Source: Bacteroidota bacterium (lineage in GTDB: Bacteria; Bacteroidota; Bacteroidia; B-17B0; Aurantibacillaceae). From it: 64,000 bases of DNA. The position numbers and the translations under genes were made by a program. The notes under the pieces were generated by a model. The model saw only the letters and a list, made by a program, of their open reading frames with translations, had not been told where the DNA came from and ran no database searches. The stretch covers positions 310,001 to 374,000 of the forward strand of contig JAUXZS010000056.1 of NCBI GenBank assembly GCA_030692515.1, in the 5' to 3' direction. Within the stretch, counting starts at the first letter, position 1; each line of letters starts with the position of its first letter. Below are positions 1-10,330 of this stretch, one piece after another.

Positions 1-853
1 TCTCAAAAATTAAATTCGAATTGTTTTTAATTTTGAGTTGCTTATCGAACTGGAATAAACCTTTAGAATTTTTTACCAACCATAAAACATCGGAACTTGT
101 ATAATATCGAGCATATGAGTTGTTCTTTACCAACTCTTTTGCATCAATTACTTTGTGCAATTTACCTTGCGACTGTGAGTATAATTCTTTGGTTTTTGTG
201 AGGTAAAGATAAAGTTTGTGATTAAATATTAATCCTGAAACTCCAGCAAGCGTATCAACGCCATCAAATATAAATTTTTGATACTTAAAACGGTTGTTCT
301 TTAATTTTACGGCAAGGTAATTTGGGATACCGAAAATTGATATTGAGCTATCTTTTTCTTTAATTAAAAAATGAACATCACCCATTTGATTAACAAATTT
401 ATTCTTGAATACAAAAGGCTTTTTATTTAATTCGACAACAATTATTTTTTTCGATGAAATAATTAAACGATTTAAATTATCTATTTCTATATCAAAATCA
501 GACTGCATCAAAGAATCTGGTATTGTATAATATAAGTTGCACGCGCCATCTTTATACTTAAAAATCTGGCCACTTAGATTAAAAAAGAAGATGTTTCCAG
601 AATAATCCTCAGTTAAATCAAAAATGCCGTTTGAAAGGGCGTTCTCAAGTTTAACGGATTCAAAAGTATAACCATTATAAACAATTAAGCCTTGGTCACT
701 TGCTATGTAAAGGATTTTATCCTTTGATTGATGAAAACAATAAATTTTTGTACCCTCTAATTCATCCCCTCCTAAAGTAAAAAAAGATGGTTGTTGACTT
801 TTAGAAATAAAAAAAGCGAAAACAAAAACGAATATAATTTTTAGTTTTATCAA
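1..853 (-). CDS. Partial periplasmic sensor-like protein with two-component-regulator propeller
   Basis: The C-terminal part lies outside the window; 284 codons are visible. The only start near the signal peptide is a TTG at 853-851, because an in-frame TAG lies four codons upstream and no ATG or GTG falls between. The product opens with a hydrophobic signal peptide (MIKLKIIFVFVFAFFISKSQ) followed by FFTLGGDELEGTKIYCFHQ and LYIASDQGLIVYNGYTFE. This pattern is typical of the first blade of Reg_prop (two-component regulator propeller) sensor domains. Such proteins usually continue into a transmembrane helix and a histidine kinase or a DNA-binding domain, none of which can be seen here. The assignment of the N-terminal propeller is fair; the full architecture is unknown. 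Confidence 0.6.
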   Translation of the reverse strand, partial: MIKLKIIFVFVFAFFISKSQQPSFFTLGGDELEGTKIYCFHQSKDKILYIASDQGLIVYNGYTFESVKLENALSNGIFDLTEDYSGNIFFFNLSGQIFKYKDGACNLYYTIPDSLMQSDFDIEIDNLNRLIISSKKIIVVELNKKPFVFKNKFVNQMGDVHFLIKEKDSSISIFGIPNYLAVKLKNNRFKYQKFIFDGVDTLAGVSGLIFNHKLYLYLTKTKELYSQSQGKLHKVIDAKELVKNNSYARYYTSSDVLWLVKNSKGLFQFDKQLKIKNNSNLIFE

Positions 854-1012
854 AGCATAAAGCTATAAATGTTTTTTATCATGTCAAGAAAACATCATAA
901 AATATAAATAGGGAAAAGATAAGTTTTAAAAGGATAAGCGTTTTCTGGCAAGAAAAAGTATGAGAGACAGGTTTTATAAGGGACCCCACTTTAGACAATC
1001 AAAAAGATTAAA

Positions 1013-1050
1013 TTAAGCGACAAACATCTGTTTGACTTATCGCGACTTAA
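1013..1050 (-). terminator. Imperfect stem-loop downstream of trpS
   Basis: The arms TTAAGCGA and TCGCGACTTAA flank an inner AAACA/TGTTT repeat, just past the trpS stop. No U-tract follows, so it may act as a transcript end structure rather than a classical intrinsic terminator. Confidence 0.3.
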
Positions 1051-1068
1051 GAATAACTTGTCCTCAGA

Positions 1069-2043
1069 TTAACTATACCCAACAACCTCTCTTACTTGTT
1101 TTAATTTTTCGTTAGCCATTTTAGAAGCTTTTGCTTCGCCTATTGCTAATTCTTTTTCAAGAACTGAAGTGTTGGCCATTAGTTTATCGTAGGCAAGGCG
1201 CTGCTCTTTATAAGTGTCTAAAATTAATTCTAACAGCGCGGTTTTTGCATGACCATAACCAAAGCCGCCTTTAATATAATTTTGGCGCATCTCTTCGGTT
1301 TGTTTTTCGCTGCCTAATAATTTATAAAGTTTAAAAACATTATCTGTTGCGGGGTCTTTTGGCTCTTCTAAACCCTTGCTATCGGTAACAATGCTCATTA
1401 TTACTTTTTTTAATTCTTTTTCGGGTAAAAATAAATTAATAAAGTTGTTATAGGATTTGCTCATTTTTTGTCCGTCTATTCCCGGAACTATCATCACTTT
1501 ATCATCGGTTAAGGCTTCTGGAATAACAAAAATGTCTTTGCCAACTTTATGATTAAACGAACGGGCAATATCTGCAGTAATTTCTAAATGTTGCACCTGG
1601 TCTTTTCCAACCGGTACTTTATGCGCATCGTATAATAAAATATCTGCCGCCATTAAAACGGGGTAAATAAATAAGCCCGCGTTAACATCGCTTAAACGAT
1701 CGCTTTTATCTTTAAACGAATGGGCGTTGGCGAGCATTGGAAAGGGCGTAAAACAATTTAAATACCAGGTAAGCTCGGTTACTTGGGGCACGCGACTTTG
1801 GCGATAAAAAACAGTTTTATTAGTATCAACTCCAAACGCTAACCAGGTTGCCGCAACAGCATTGGTGCTTTGTTTAATGAATGCAGCGTCTTTTACACTG
1901 GTTAAAGTGTGTAAGTCTGCAATAAACAATAAACTTTCGCTATTGGGTTGTTTACTTAATTCAATTGCTGGTAAAATTGCACCTAAAATATTTCCCAAAT
2001 GAGGAACATTAGTGCTTTGTATGCCGGTTAAAATGCGTGTCAT
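1069..2043 (-). CDS. trpS: Tryptophanyl-tRNA synthetase
   Basis: This cytoplasmic class I aminoacyl-tRNA synthetase charges tRNA-Trp with tryptophan using ATP. The HIGH-like motif reads PHLGN at residues 14-18 and the KMSKS loop is intact at 193-197 (GQKMSKS). GKDQVQHLEITADIAR is the usual TrpRS segment between them. The 324-residue length fits the bacterial TrpRS family. The ATG at 2043 places the first beta strand (MTRILTGIQST) directly before the HIGH motif. It is transcribed on the same strand as the next gene upstream, 42 bp away, but there is no clear functional link. The assignment is very secure. Confidence 0.97.
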   Translation of the reverse strand: MTRILTGIQSTNVPHLGNILGAILPAIELSKQPNSESLLFIADLHTLTSVKDAAFIKQSTNAVAATWLAFGVDTNKTVFYRQSRVPQVTELTWYLNCFTPFPMLANAHSFKDKSDRLSDVNAGLFIYPVLMAADILLYDAHKVPVGKDQVQHLEITADIARSFNHKVGKDIFVIPEALTDDKVMIVPGIDGQKMSKSYNNFINLFLPEKELKKVIMSIVTDSKGLEEPKDPATDNVFKLYKLLGSEKQTEEMRQNYIKGGFGYGHAKTALLELILDTYKEQRLAYDKLMANTSVLEKELAIGEAKASKMANEKLKQVREVVGYS

Positions 2044-2085
2044 AATTTATATATAACAAATTTAGTATTTATTTTTCTATGACGA

Positions 2086-3663
2086 TTAATTTGACATTAT
2101 CATAGATGCACATCTTTCTCCATCCATTGCCGCACTTACAATTCCGCCGGCATAGCCAGCCCCTTCGCCACAGGGAAAAAGATTTTTTAATTGTGGATGA
2201 CAGAGTAATTCTTTGTCTCTTGGAATACGAACAGGTGTTGAGGTTCGGGACTCAACGCCAACGACGATGGCCTCGTTAGTCATATAGCCGCGCATTTTAC
2301 CACCAAAAGCTTTTAAGCCTTCCTTTAATGTTGGGCCAATTAATTTTCCTAATACTTGTTGTAGATCAACACTTTTTACTCCCGGTTGATAGCTGCAATC
2401 GGGCAAAGAAGAGCTAAATTTTCCATTTACAAAATCTTGTAAGCGTTGAGCAGGGGCGGTTTGTGTTTTGCCGCCAAAACTCCAAGCACTTTTTTCTGTT
2501 TGTTTTTGAAACTCTAATCCAGCAAGCGGACCAAAGTCTTTAAAAGCCTCAAAATCTGAAAGCTCTAAACCGACGACAATTCCGCTGTTTGCGTAAGGGT
2601 TGTTGCGTTTACTCGGACTCCAGCCATTAGTAACAATCTCTTGCTGGTTGGTGGCACAAGGCGCAATAATACCGCCCGGACACATACAAAAAGAATAAAC
2701 TCCTCGTCCTTTTACTTGATGCACTAAACTGTAACTTGCCGCTGGTAAATATTCTCTTTTAGCAACAACCTCTTCTAGGTTGCCGCAATGATATTGTATT
2801 TTGTCAATCAAAGTCTGCGGGTGTTCTACTCTTATTCCTAATGCAAATGGTTTAGCTTCCACTAAAACATTTTTCTTGTTAAAAAGCTCGTAAATATCCC
2901 TAGCAGAGTGACCTGTAGCCAATATTAATTTCTGAATTGGCGTTTCTGTTTCACCAGTTTCATTTAGTGTGACAATTGAAGTAATAACATCACCCTTAAT
3001 TTTAAAATCAATTAATTTTGTATTAAACTTTACTTCGCCGCCAAATTTTAAAATGGTTTCTCTTATTTTTTCTATTAGTTGAGGTAATTTATTTGTGCCA
3101 ATATGTGGATGAGCATCCACTAAAATCTCATCGCTTGCGCCATGATAAACTAAAGTTTTTAAAATTTTATCTATATCACCACGTTTATTAGAGCGCGTGT
3201 AAAGTTTACCATCACTATAGGTTCCCGCGCCACCTTCGCCAAAGCAATAGTTACTTTCTGGGTTTACAATTTGGTCTTTGTTTATAATTGCTAGGTCTCT
3301 TCTTCTATCTTTTATATTTTTACCACGCTCTATAATAATTGGTTTAATGCCTAACTCTAAACAACGCAAAGCCGCAAATAAACCAGCGGGGCCACCACCA
3401 ATAATGTGGCAAGTTTCTTTTGCAGAGGATACATCTAAATAATTAAATGCAATTTTTTCTTCTGTAAATTCTTCATCAACAAAAGCTAAAACCGTTAAAT
3501 TAATTTCGATGCTTCTTGAGCGGGCATCAATGCTGCGCTTTAAAACCTTAACAAATAGCTTTGAGTCTTCTTTGAGTTGAAGTTGTTGTTTTACTTCGTC
3601 TTTTAGTTGTTGTTCGTTAAAAGCAATTTGTGGACTTACCTTGAGTTGTAATTTAGTTTGCAT
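2086..3663 (-). CDS. FAD-dependent oxidoreductase, COG2509 family
   Basis: This is a 525-residue flavoprotein of the uncharacterised FAD-dependent dehydrogenase group (COG2509). After a roughly 85-residue N-terminal domain comes a Rossmann dinucleotide-binding motif, GGGPAGLFAA, at about 89-98. Next are the family stretches GEGGAGTYSDGKLYTR and YSFCMCPGG, and a C-terminal FAD motif, LFPCGEGAGYAGGIVSAA. The length and the N-terminal domain match Bacteroidota members. The physiological substrate of the family is not established; the fold and flavin dependence are clear, the reaction is not. It starts with ATG 38 bp from the end of porT on the same strand. Confidence 0.85.
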   Translation of the reverse strand: MQTKLQLKVSPQIAFNEQQLKDEVKQQLQLKEDSKLFVKVLKRSIDARSRSIEINLTVLAFVDEEFTEEKIAFNYLDVSSAKETCHIIGGGPAGLFAALRCLELGIKPIIIERGKNIKDRRRDLAIINKDQIVNPESNYCFGEGGAGTYSDGKLYTRSNKRGDIDKILKTLVYHGASDEILVDAHPHIGTNKLPQLIEKIRETILKFGGEVKFNTKLIDFKIKGDVITSIVTLNETGETETPIQKLILATGHSARDIYELFNKKNVLVEAKPFALGIRVEHPQTLIDKIQYHCGNLEEVVAKREYLPAASYSLVHQVKGRGVYSFCMCPGGIIAPCATNQQEIVTNGWSPSKRNNPYANSGIVVGLELSDFEAFKDFGPLAGLEFQKQTEKSAWSFGGKTQTAPAQRLQDFVNGKFSSSLPDCSYQPGVKSVDLQQVLGKLIGPTLKEGLKAFGGKMRGYMTNEAIVVGVESRTSTPVRIPRDKELLCHPQLKNLFPCGEGAGYAGGIVSAAMDGERCASMIMSN

Positions 3664-3701
3664 AGTTTATGGAAGGATTTTATCCTTCAAGTTTTATAAT
3701 G

Positions 3702-4460
3702 TTATCCCTCAAAAGTAACTGTAAATACAACCATTCGAGAGCGCACCTTATCAATACTATTTGTAAAAATACTATTTTCGGGGCGTAATAAATTTTTGGT
3801 CCCTATTAAGAGTTTTAGTTCTAAACCTAACTTAAAGTATTCTAAATAAAAATCGGTACCGGCGCCGGCACTATAAAAAATATCGTCGCGCTTTAACTTT
3901 ACATTATCATCTAATTGGTTTGGTCCACCGGTGGCAACACCCGCGGCTTTTTTTCTTGATGCAAGGTCTAGAGAATAGCCACCTCCACCAATAACATAAG
4001 CGCTAAAATTACCTAGTCTTTTAGATTGTATTTTTGCCTCAAGTGGAAATAAAATAAAGGCAGATTCAACTAATTTTTGAAACACTTTGGAACTATCCCG
4101 CGCTACGTTTGATAAACGATACTCAATTTTACGAGAAGCAAAGCTAATGCTTGGAGTAAAACGAATTCGTAAATAATCATGTAAACGAGCATCACTTACA
4201 ATACCAATTGCAAAGCCTGGAGCTGGTTGCGAATAAACAGTTCTTATTCTGTATCTGGTTGTTCCAATAACGGTATCTGGAAATTGCGAGTTTGGTTTTG
4301 GATTTATTCTAAAATCTGTAGAGTTGCCCGCAATTGTAAACCCGAAATGTAGCTTTTGCTTATAAAATTTGGGTAAGTGAACACCAAAGCCATCATTTTC
4401 TTGAGAGAAAGAATAGAGGGTAATAAAAAAAAGAATTATTATGAAAACTAGTCTATTCAC
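3702..4460 (-). CDS. porT: T9SS / gliding protein PorT (SprT)
   Basis: This is a predicted outer-membrane beta-barrel protein required for type IX secretion. A signal peptide (LVFIIILFFITLYSFSQ) is followed by the family landmarks KLHFGFTIAGNSTDF, GIVSDARLHDYLRIRFTPS, VESAFILFPLEAKIQSKR, GNFSAYVIGGGGYSLDLAS and GAGTDFYLEYFKLGLELK. The last strand, MVVFTVTFEG, has the aromatic end expected of an outer-membrane barrel. The length of 252 residues agrees with PorT homologues. It belongs with the sorting-domain proteins found later in the window: it is part of their export machinery, and they are the cargo. Other T9SS core genes are not in this window. Confidence 0.85.
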   Translation of the reverse strand: MNRLVFIIILFFITLYSFSQENDGFGVHLPKFYKQKLHFGFTIAGNSTDFRINPKPNSQFPDTVIGTTRYRIRTVYSQPAPGFAIGIVSDARLHDYLRIRFTPSISFASRKIEYRLSNVARDSSKVFQKLVESAFILFPLEAKIQSKRLGNFSAYVIGGGGYSLDLASRKKAAGVATGGPNQLDDNVKLKRDDIFYSAGAGTDFYLEYFKLGLELKLLIGTKNLLRPENSIFTNSIDKVRSRMVVFTVTFEG

Positions 4461-4563
4461 AAATGGTATAACGAATTTTAAGCTTTAAAATTGTGTAAAG
4501 TTATTGATTTTGTTGGGTTTAATGCTGCTAAAAATGAATAATAAACCCTAAATTTACAGCGCT

Positions 4564-4914
4564 ATGGAAATTACAGTTATGAAATCTAAGCTGCACGGCG
4601 TTAGTGTTACGCAGGCCGAATTAGATTATATCGGAAGCGTTACAATTGATGAGGATTTGATGGACGCGGCAAATTTAATTGAAAATGAGCAAGTGCATGT
4701 TTTGAATAAAAACAATGGTGAGCGGTTTATTACTTATGTTATTAAAGGCGAAAGAGGGAGCGGTGTTATTTGTTTAAATGGACCAGCAGCATTGCTTGTT
4801 AAGTTGGGCGATGTTGTTATTATTATTTCATACGCAACTATGGATTTTGAAAAAGCAAAAAGTTTTCGTCCATGGGTTATTTTCCCTGATATTAAAACTA
4901 ATAAATTAAAATAA
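4564..4914 (+). CDS. panD: Aspartate 1-decarboxylase
   Basis: It makes beta-alanine from L-aspartate for pantothenate and coenzyme A synthesis. The proenzyme self-cleaves to create a pyruvoyl group, and the cleavage pair G24-S25 is present in YIGSVTID. R54 and Y58, which act in substrate binding and catalysis in the E. coli enzyme, occupy the same positions here, as does K9 (SKLHGV). This numbering supports the ATG at 4564 over the internal ATG five codons later. The 116-residue length is normal. The next gene starts two bases after the stop, so they are probably cotranscribed. Confidence 0.96.
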   Translation: MEITVMKSKLHGVSVTQAELDYIGSVTIDEDLMDAANLIENEQVHVLNKNNGERFITYVIKGERGSGVICLNGPAALLVKLGDVVIIISYATMDFEKAKSFRPWVIFPDIKTNKLK

Positions 4915-4915
4915 A

Positions 4916-5953
4916 GTGTCGAAGGTTAAGAAAACTAAATCCATAATACAATTTATTGTTTTACTTAGCATTGGCGTATTATTTATTTGGCTTTCGGTGC
5001 GTGCAATTACCGATGATCAAAAAGAAAAAATTATTGATGCCTTTAAACAAGCCGATTATTTTTGGATTGTTGTTTCGCTGCTAATTTCATGGTTTAGCCA
5101 TTTTCTGAGAGCTTATAGATGGAATTATTTATTAAAACCCACAGGGCACAAAATAAATTTAGTAAATGCCAATTGTTATGTAATGATTGGGTATTTAGCT
5201 AATTATGGTATTCCCAGAATGGGCGAAGTTTCGCGCTGTACACTTGCTCCTAAATATGATAATACTCCATTTGAAGTAGCTTTTGGAACTGTTATTACAG
5301 AACGAATTATTGATTTTATTTTATTTCTAGTAATTTTTGCGCTTACACTTTTAATTCAATTTAATGAGCTTAGTTTTTTAGTAAATAAATATATTTTTGA
5401 TCCACTCATGAATTGGTTAAGTAGACTTACAGAAAGTCCAACACAACTAATAATTTTCGGGGTAATTTTAATTGGCGCATTTGTTGCTTTCTTTTTATTA
5501 AGAAAAAAGTTCTCTTCTCTTTTAAAAGGAAAACTTGGAACCATTATTAAAGGGATGGGTCAAGGGTTGAGCTCAATCGCAAAAACAGACAAACCTTTTC
5601 AATTTATATTTTTGAGCCTATCAATATGGGCTTGCTATTTTTATTCGCTCTATGTTTGTTTTTTTGCTTTAGAAGGAACGTCACGACTTGGGCAATCAGA
5701 ATGTTTAACGCTACTGTTATTTGGAACCTTTGGAGTTATTTTTGCGCCGGGCGGGCTAGGGGCATACCCTGCAATAATAAGTTGGATATTATTTAATACT
5801 TATGGTGTTGATGAAATTTCGTCTTTTGCATTGCCTTGGCTTGCTTGGACAAGTCAGTTTGCCTTAATATTGGTTTTAGGATTAATAAGTTTAGTTATTT
5901 TACCACTTTATAATAGAAATAAAAATGTCGTTTCATCAACAATTAAAAAGTAA
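4916..5953 (+). CDS. Flippase-like integral membrane protein (lysylphosphatidylglycerol synthase TM / UPF0104 family)
   Basis: This polytopic inner-membrane protein of 345 residues has about eight hydrophobic helices, beginning with IQFIVLLSIGVLFIWLSV. The landmarks FLRAYRWNYLL, YLANYGIPRMGEVSRC and FGVIFAPGGLGAYPAII are typical of the lysylphosphatidylglycerol synthase transmembrane-domain family. Members lacking the synthase domain are thought to move or modify lipids; no substrate can be named here. The start is GTG at 4916, one base after the panD stop. The 3' end overlaps rfaE2 by 29 bp, so panD, this gene and rfaE2 look like one transcript. Confidence 0.85.
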   Translation: MSKVKKTKSIIQFIVLLSIGVLFIWLSVRAITDDQKEKIIDAFKQADYFWIVVSLLISWFSHFLRAYRWNYLLKPTGHKINLVNANCYVMIGYLANYGIPRMGEVSRCTLAPKYDNTPFEVAFGTVITERIIDFILFLVIFALTLLIQFNELSFLVNKYIFDPLMNWLSRLTESPTQLIIFGVILIGAFVAFFLLRKKFSSLLKGKLGTIIKGMGQGLSSIAKTDKPFQFIFLSLSIWACYFYSLYVCFFALEGTSRLGQSECLTLLLFGTFGVIFAPGGLGAYPAIISWILFNTYGVDEISSFALPWLAWTSQFALILVLGLISLVILPLYNRNKNVVSSTIKK

Positions 5954-6416
5954 AATAGTATCAAAAGAAACTGCTTTGCAAGCTATTAATTTAGAAAAAA
6001 AGAGCGGAAAAAAAGTTGTTTTTACAAATGGGTGTTTTGATATTATACATCCAGGGCATGTTGACTACTTAGCCAAGGCAAGAGATTTAGGGGATTATTT
6101 AATTTTAGGATTAAATACTGATAAGTCTGTAAGGTTGTTGAATAAAGCGCCAAATAGGCCTTTGAACAATGAGTTTGCAAGAGCTATAGTTTTAGCGGCC
6201 TTTGCTTGTATTGATACTATTGTTTTATTTGATGAACAAACCCCTCTTGAATTAATAAAATTTTTGCGCCCAAATGTTTTAGTTAAAGGAGATGATTATC
6301 AAGTTGAAAAAATTGTTGGTTACGATAGTGTAATTGCAAACGGCGGAACAGTTGTAACCATTCCTTTTTTAGAAGGGTATTCAACCACAAAACTAATCGA
6401 GAAAATTTTATCTTAA
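5925..6416 (+). CDS. rfaE2: D-glycero-beta-D-manno-heptose 1-phosphate adenylyltransferase
   Basis: This cytidylyltransferase-fold enzyme forms ADP-heptose for the lipopolysaccharide core. It corresponds to the C-terminal half of E. coli HldE as a stand-alone protein. FTNGCFDIIHPGH contains the nucleotide-binding HxGH motif at residues 42-45. LGLNTDKSVRLLN, VKGDDYQVEKIVG and the C-terminal GYSTTKLIEKI are family signatures (normally ISTTxII). The length of 163 residues is normal. Its 5' end overlaps the preceding membrane-protein gene by 29 bp. The partner kinase RfaE1 is not in the window. Confidence 0.93.
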   Translation: MSFHQQLKSKIVSKETALQAINLEKKSGKKVVFTNGCFDIIHPGHVDYLAKARDLGDYLILGLNTDKSVRLLNKAPNRPLNNEFARAIVLAAFACIDTIVLFDEQTPLELIKFLRPNVLVKGDDYQVEKIVGYDSVIANGGTVVTIPFLEGYSTTKLIEKILS

Positions 6417-6426
6417 TCGAAATGAT

Positions 6427-6999
6427 TTAATTTCTCTTAAGAGGAATATAAGTTTTTCCGTTTTCAATAATGATGTGGTTGGATTTAGAAAGCACATCAA
6501 TTGCTTCGAGAAATAATTTTTTAAGTATCGCTCTATCTTGTTCCCAAAACTGATCCATCACCGCCTTAAGAGAGTCTTCAATTTTTTCAATTTTACAAGA
6601 GGCAATTCTACCCAAATAAAAAATAACTATTTCTGATTTTAATTTTAACTGACCTTCATCAGTATACAATTCCTCGCTTGTTATTTTAATCGGCGTAACA
6701 GTTTCTTTGAGAATTATTGGCGCTTGTTGTTTTTTAGGCTCGGCCTGTGTGGGTTTATCTATGCGCTTTACAGCCCACCCTTGCCCGTTTACTAACTCGC
6801 CACATGTAAACTTTAAAGCGTGCGTTTTTTCAATATACTTTACTAACGTGCTCGGGCTTGCCTTACGGTTCCAATCTTTTTTTTCAATTAAAACAGCCTC
6901 TCCAACATTAAGATTAACAATAGAATTAAAAATTGGCGAACTTCTGCCTTTTCCTTTTAGTGCCAGGTTGTTAAACTCTTCTTCTTTTAATAATTTCAT
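6427..6999 (-). CDS. Hypothetical protein with conserved N-terminal domain
   Basis: I do not recognise a named family. The 190-residue product lacks a signal peptide or membrane segment. Its N-terminal 80 residues (GRSSPIFNSIVNLNVGEAVL, EKKDWNRKASPSTLVKYIEK, GQGWAVKRID) read like a compact domain seen in other Bacteroidota hypotheticals. A polar linker (TQAEPKKQQAP) leads to a helical C-terminal half with a charged surface. It converges with rfaE2, 10 bp away. Upstream lies a 447-bp gene-poor stretch. Cytoplasmic location is inferred from composition only. Confidence 0.6.
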   Translation of the reverse strand: MKLLKEEEFNNLALKGKGRSSPIFNSIVNLNVGEAVLIEKKDWNRKASPSTLVKYIEKTHALKFTCGELVNGQGWAVKRIDKPTQAEPKKQQAPIILKETVTPIKITSEELYTDEGQLKLKSEIVIFYLGRIASCKIEKIEDSLKAVMDQFWEQDRAILKKLFLEAIDVLSKSNHIIIENGKTYIPLKRN

Positions 7000-7018
7000 A
7001 GTACAACTATTTTTTTGA

Positions 7019-7395
7019 CAGAATTGATGGTTTAATCGTTCAAATTTGTCATATATACAAGGTTTAAACGTTCTTTTTATAAAAAAGTTACGAAATAAAC
7101 ATTATTTTTTCGTTGGAATGATGTCGTATAAATGATGTATAAATAGGTATTAAAAGCGCTTTAAACATGGTTTTTGACTTATAAATATTTAATAATCAGT
7201 AGTATACTCAAGAAAGCTGAAACATTCGCTGACAATTTTTGTAGATTATTCCAGCTGAACTTTTATTTAAAATATTAGTGTAAAAAGCCATTAAAAGGGA
7301 TTATTAAAAAGAAATAGATAAGGATGGCTAATTATATTCTTTCAAAAAGATTGTGCCAGTATGCGCCTCTATTTAAGTAAGAAACTTTTGAAAAC
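7019..7395. other. Gene-poor intergenic stretch
   Basis: This A+T-rich stretch lies between the unknown 190-residue gene and the infB terminator. All frames are broken by stops, and I see no tRNA, riboswitch-like structure or repeat. A promoter for the leftward 190-residue gene should lie near its right-hand start, but no clear TAnnTTTG box was found. Confidence 0.5.
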
Positions 7396-7423
7396 AAAAA
7401 AGTCCGCTTTTAAAGCAGACTTT
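7396..7423 (-). terminator. Intrinsic terminator of the rimP-nusA-infB operon
   Basis: Read on the minus strand it has arms AGTCTGCTTT and AAAGCGGACT (one G-U pair), followed by a run of T. It lies about 24 bp after the infB stop. Confidence 0.8.
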
Positions 7424-7446
7424 CTAAAGTTTTTAATGATTAGAAA

Positions 7447-10248
7447 TTAAAGTTTCGCTTTTATTTCTATCATATCATATCCTTCAATAATGTCACCAAC
7501 TTTAATATCATCAAATTTGTCAATGTTCAATCCGCATTCGTATCCAGCTGAAACTTCTTTAACATCATCTTTAAAGCGCTTTAAAGAGCCAAGCGTGCCC
7601 GTGTGAATAACAATACCCTCACGAATCACACGCACCTTAGTGTTACGGGTTACTTTTCCGTCTAATACATAACAACCGGCAATTGTACCAACCTTTGTAA
7701 TATTAAACACTTCTCTAATTTCAATGTTGCAAACGATTTTTTCTTCAAACTCTGGAGACAACATGCCTTCCATTGCCGCTTTAATTTCATTGATAGCGTC
7801 ATAAATAATAGAATATAAACGAATATCAATTTCCTCAACCTCTGCTAATTTACGAGCGCTTGTACTTGGCCTAACTTGGAAGCCAATAATGATTGCATTA
7901 GAAGCGGAAGCTAATAATACATCACTCTCACTAATTGCTCCAACTGATTTATGAATAATATTTACTGCAACTTTTTCGGTAGATAATTTTAATAATGAAT
8001 CTGATAAAGCTTCAATAGATCCATCCACATCACCTTTTACAATAACATTTAATTCTTTAAAATCACCAATCGCTAAACGACGACCGATTTCATCTAATGT
8101 AATATGCTTATGAGTTCTAATTCCTTGTTCGCGTTGTAACTGTAAACGTTTGTTTGCAATTTCACGCGCCTCACGCTCATCACTCATTACATTAAATTTA
8201 TCGCCAGCTGTTGGCGCACCGCTTAATCCTAAAACTTTAACAGGATGAGAAGGACCAGCATGATCAACTTTTTGTCCGCGCTCATTAAACATAGCACGTA
8301 CACGTCCGCTAAATGAGCCGGCTAACATTACATCACCAATTTTTAATGTTCCGTTTTGAACTAAAATAGTGGCAACGTAACCGCGACCCTCTTCCATACT
8401 TGCTTCTATTACACTTCCAGCAGCATTTTTATTTGGGTTAGCTTTAAGATCCATCATGTCTGCTTCAAGAATAACTTTTTCTAAAAGTAGATCAATGTTT
8501 TTTCCCAGTTTAGCAGATACTTCTTGACACTGATATTTACCGCCCCACTCTTCAACTAAAATATTCATTACCGATAAAGCTTCGCGAATTTTATCAGGAT
8601 TGGCACCAGGCTTATCAATTTTATTTATTGCAAAAATCATTGGTACACCCGCAGCTTGCGCATGATTAATTGCTTCTTTGGTTTGAGGCATAATACTATC
8701 ATCAGCCGCAATTACAATAATGGCAATATCTGTTACCTTAGCTCCACGTGCACGCATTGCAGTAAACGCTTCGTGACCGGGAGTATCTAAAAAAGTCATG
8801 CTTTTGCCATTGGACATTTTTACGTTGTATGCACCAATGTGTTGTGTAATACCACCTGCCTCGCCAGCAACAACATTGGCTTCACGAACAAAGTCAAGCA
8901 ATGATGTTTTACCATGATCAACGTGACCCATAACAGTAACAATAGGAGGGCGTGAGATTAAATCTTCAGGTAAATCTTTTTCTTCTTCCTTAATAGTTTC
9001 AATGTCTTCTGCACTTGCAAACTCAACTTTATAACCAAATTCTTCGGCAACTATTGAAATAGTTTCAGCATCTAAACGTTGGTTGATAGAAACAAATAAA
9101 CCAAGAGACATACAAGTAGAAATAATTTTTGTTACTTGAACATCCATCATGGTTGCTAATTGATTTGCGCTAACAAACTCTGCAACCTTTAAAGTTTTTC
9201 TATCTTCCTCAGCGATAACAGCTTTTTCGGCCATTTTTTCACGAACATCATCACGTTTTTCTCTACGGTATTTTGATGTTTTTGATTTAGTTCCTTTTGC
9301 ACTTAATCTTGCAAGAGTTTCTTTTATTTGTGCTTGAATTTCTTCTTCAGTAAGTTCGTGACGAGGTTTACCAGGCGTAGTAACTGGTTTTTTTGCACGT
9401 GGATCGCCATATTTTTCTTTAGCTTTTTCACGGGCTATGGCAGACTGCTCTTTACCAACTTTTTTAATTTCCTCTTGAGAAAGACCACCTTTACGAATTC
9501 GTTTACGTTTTTTCTTATCTGCATTAGGATCAATAACCGGTTTTTTTGATTGCTCTTTAATAACCGGCAACTCAATACTTCTTAAAATTTTAGGCCCCTC
9601 AAGTTTTTCGTACTTAGTTTCTAAAAACTCTTCTTTAACCTCTTCTTTTGCAGAAGGAATTTCAATCTCATTTGCAACTGGTAGTTCTATTTTTTCCTCA
9701 ACTTTTGGCAGATCTTTAGTACTCTTTTTTCCTGTAGCTTCTTTTTTATCTACTTCTTTTTTTCCTTTTTTATCTGGCTTAGTTTTTAGATTCATAGAAT
9801 CTAAGTCAAGTTTACCAACAACTTTTGGACCATCAGTGTTAGGCAGAGTCGGTTTTTCAACTTCTAATTCTTCTGTTTTAGAATCCTCCTTTGTCACTTC
9901 AGTTTTTTCAGGAGCAACGGTATTAGATTTAGGAGCTAGGTCCTTAATCATAAACTCTTGAGCTTCAGCTTCTTCCTTTTGTTTTTTTGCCTTAACATCA
10001 GAGAGTAAAATTGTTTCGCGTTTTACTTTCGTAATGTTTTGCGCTACATTTTCCGCTTCTTCTCTAGCTGTTTTATCGCCCGAAAATTCTTTCAGCAATA
10101 GATTGTATTCGCTATCGCCTATTTTGGCGTTAGGATTACTTTCTGTTTGATGGCCTTTGGAGGCAAGAAATTCCACTATCTTTCCTAAAGACAGGTTAAA
10201 TTCTTTTGCCACTTTGCTTAATCGAAGTGTTTTAGCTCCTTCTGACAT
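7447..10248 (-). CDS. infB: Translation initiation factor IF-2
   Basis: This GTPase brings initiator tRNA to the 30S subunit and promotes subunit joining. The 933-residue protein starts with an IF2_N helical domain ([20 protein letters not shown]). A long Lys/Glu-rich, presumably unstructured linker of about 300 residues follows, then a second IF2_N-like piece ([18 protein letters not shown]). The G domain carries [21 protein letters not shown] and NKIDKPGAN, and domains II-IV end in [12 protein letters not shown]. The long charged linker accounts for the size and is usual in Bacteroidota. It is the last gene of the rimP-nusA-infB operon, with 82 bp between nusA and infB. Confidence 0.98.
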   Translation of the reverse strand: MSEGAKTLRLSKVAKEFNLSLGKIVEFLASKGHQTESNPNAKIGDSEYNLLLKEFSGDKTAREEAENVAQNITKVKRETILLSDVKAKKQKEEAEAQEFMIKDLAPKSNTVAPEKTEVTKEDSKTEELEVEKPTLPNTDGPKVVGKLDLDSMNLKTKPDKKGKKEVDKKEATGKKSTKDLPKVEEKIELPVANEIEIPSAKEEVKEEFLETKYEKLEGPKILRSIELPVIKEQSKKPVIDPNADKKKRKRIRKGGLSQEEIKKVGKEQSAIAREKAKEKYGDPRAKKPVTTPGKPRHELTEEEIQAQIKETLARLSAKGTKSKTSKYRREKRDDVREKMAEKAVIAEEDRKTLKVAEFVSANQLATMMDVQVTKIISTCMSLGLFVSINQRLDAETISIVAEEFGYKVEFASAEDIETIKEEEKDLPEDLISRPPIVTVMGHVDHGKTSLLDFVREANVVAGEAGGITQHIGAYNVKMSNGKSMTFLDTPGHEAFTAMRARGAKVTDIAIIVIAADDSIMPQTKEAINHAQAAGVPMIFAINKIDKPGANPDKIREALSVMNILVEEWGGKYQCQEVSAKLGKNIDLLLEKVILEADMMDLKANPNKNAAGSVIEASMEEGRGYVATILVQNGTLKIGDVMLAGSFSGRVRAMFNERGQKVDHAGPSHPVKVLGLSGAPTAGDKFNVMSDEREAREIANKRLQLQREQGIRTHKHITLDEIGRRLAIGDFKELNVIVKGDVDGSIEALSDSLLKLSTEKVAVNIIHKSVGAISESDVLLASASNAIIIGFQVRPSTSARKLAEVEEIDIRLYSIIYDAINEIKAAMEGMLSPEFEEKIVCNIEIREVFNITKVGTIAGCYVLDGKVTRNTKVRVIREGIVIHTGTLGSLKRFKDDVKEVSAGYECGLNIDKFDDIKVGDIIEGYDMIEIKAKL

Positions 10249-10330
10249 ATTTTAGTTATTCTTTTTATTTATTTTTATTTCGCGCGAAAAATAAGGCGTT
10301 TCGCAAATCCATCCGTCAATTCATAAGCCG

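Noticed and set aside
978-1012. GGGACCCCACTTTAGACAATC as a possible insertion-sequence end
   Set aside because: No matching inverted end, transposase fragment or target duplication was found nearby.
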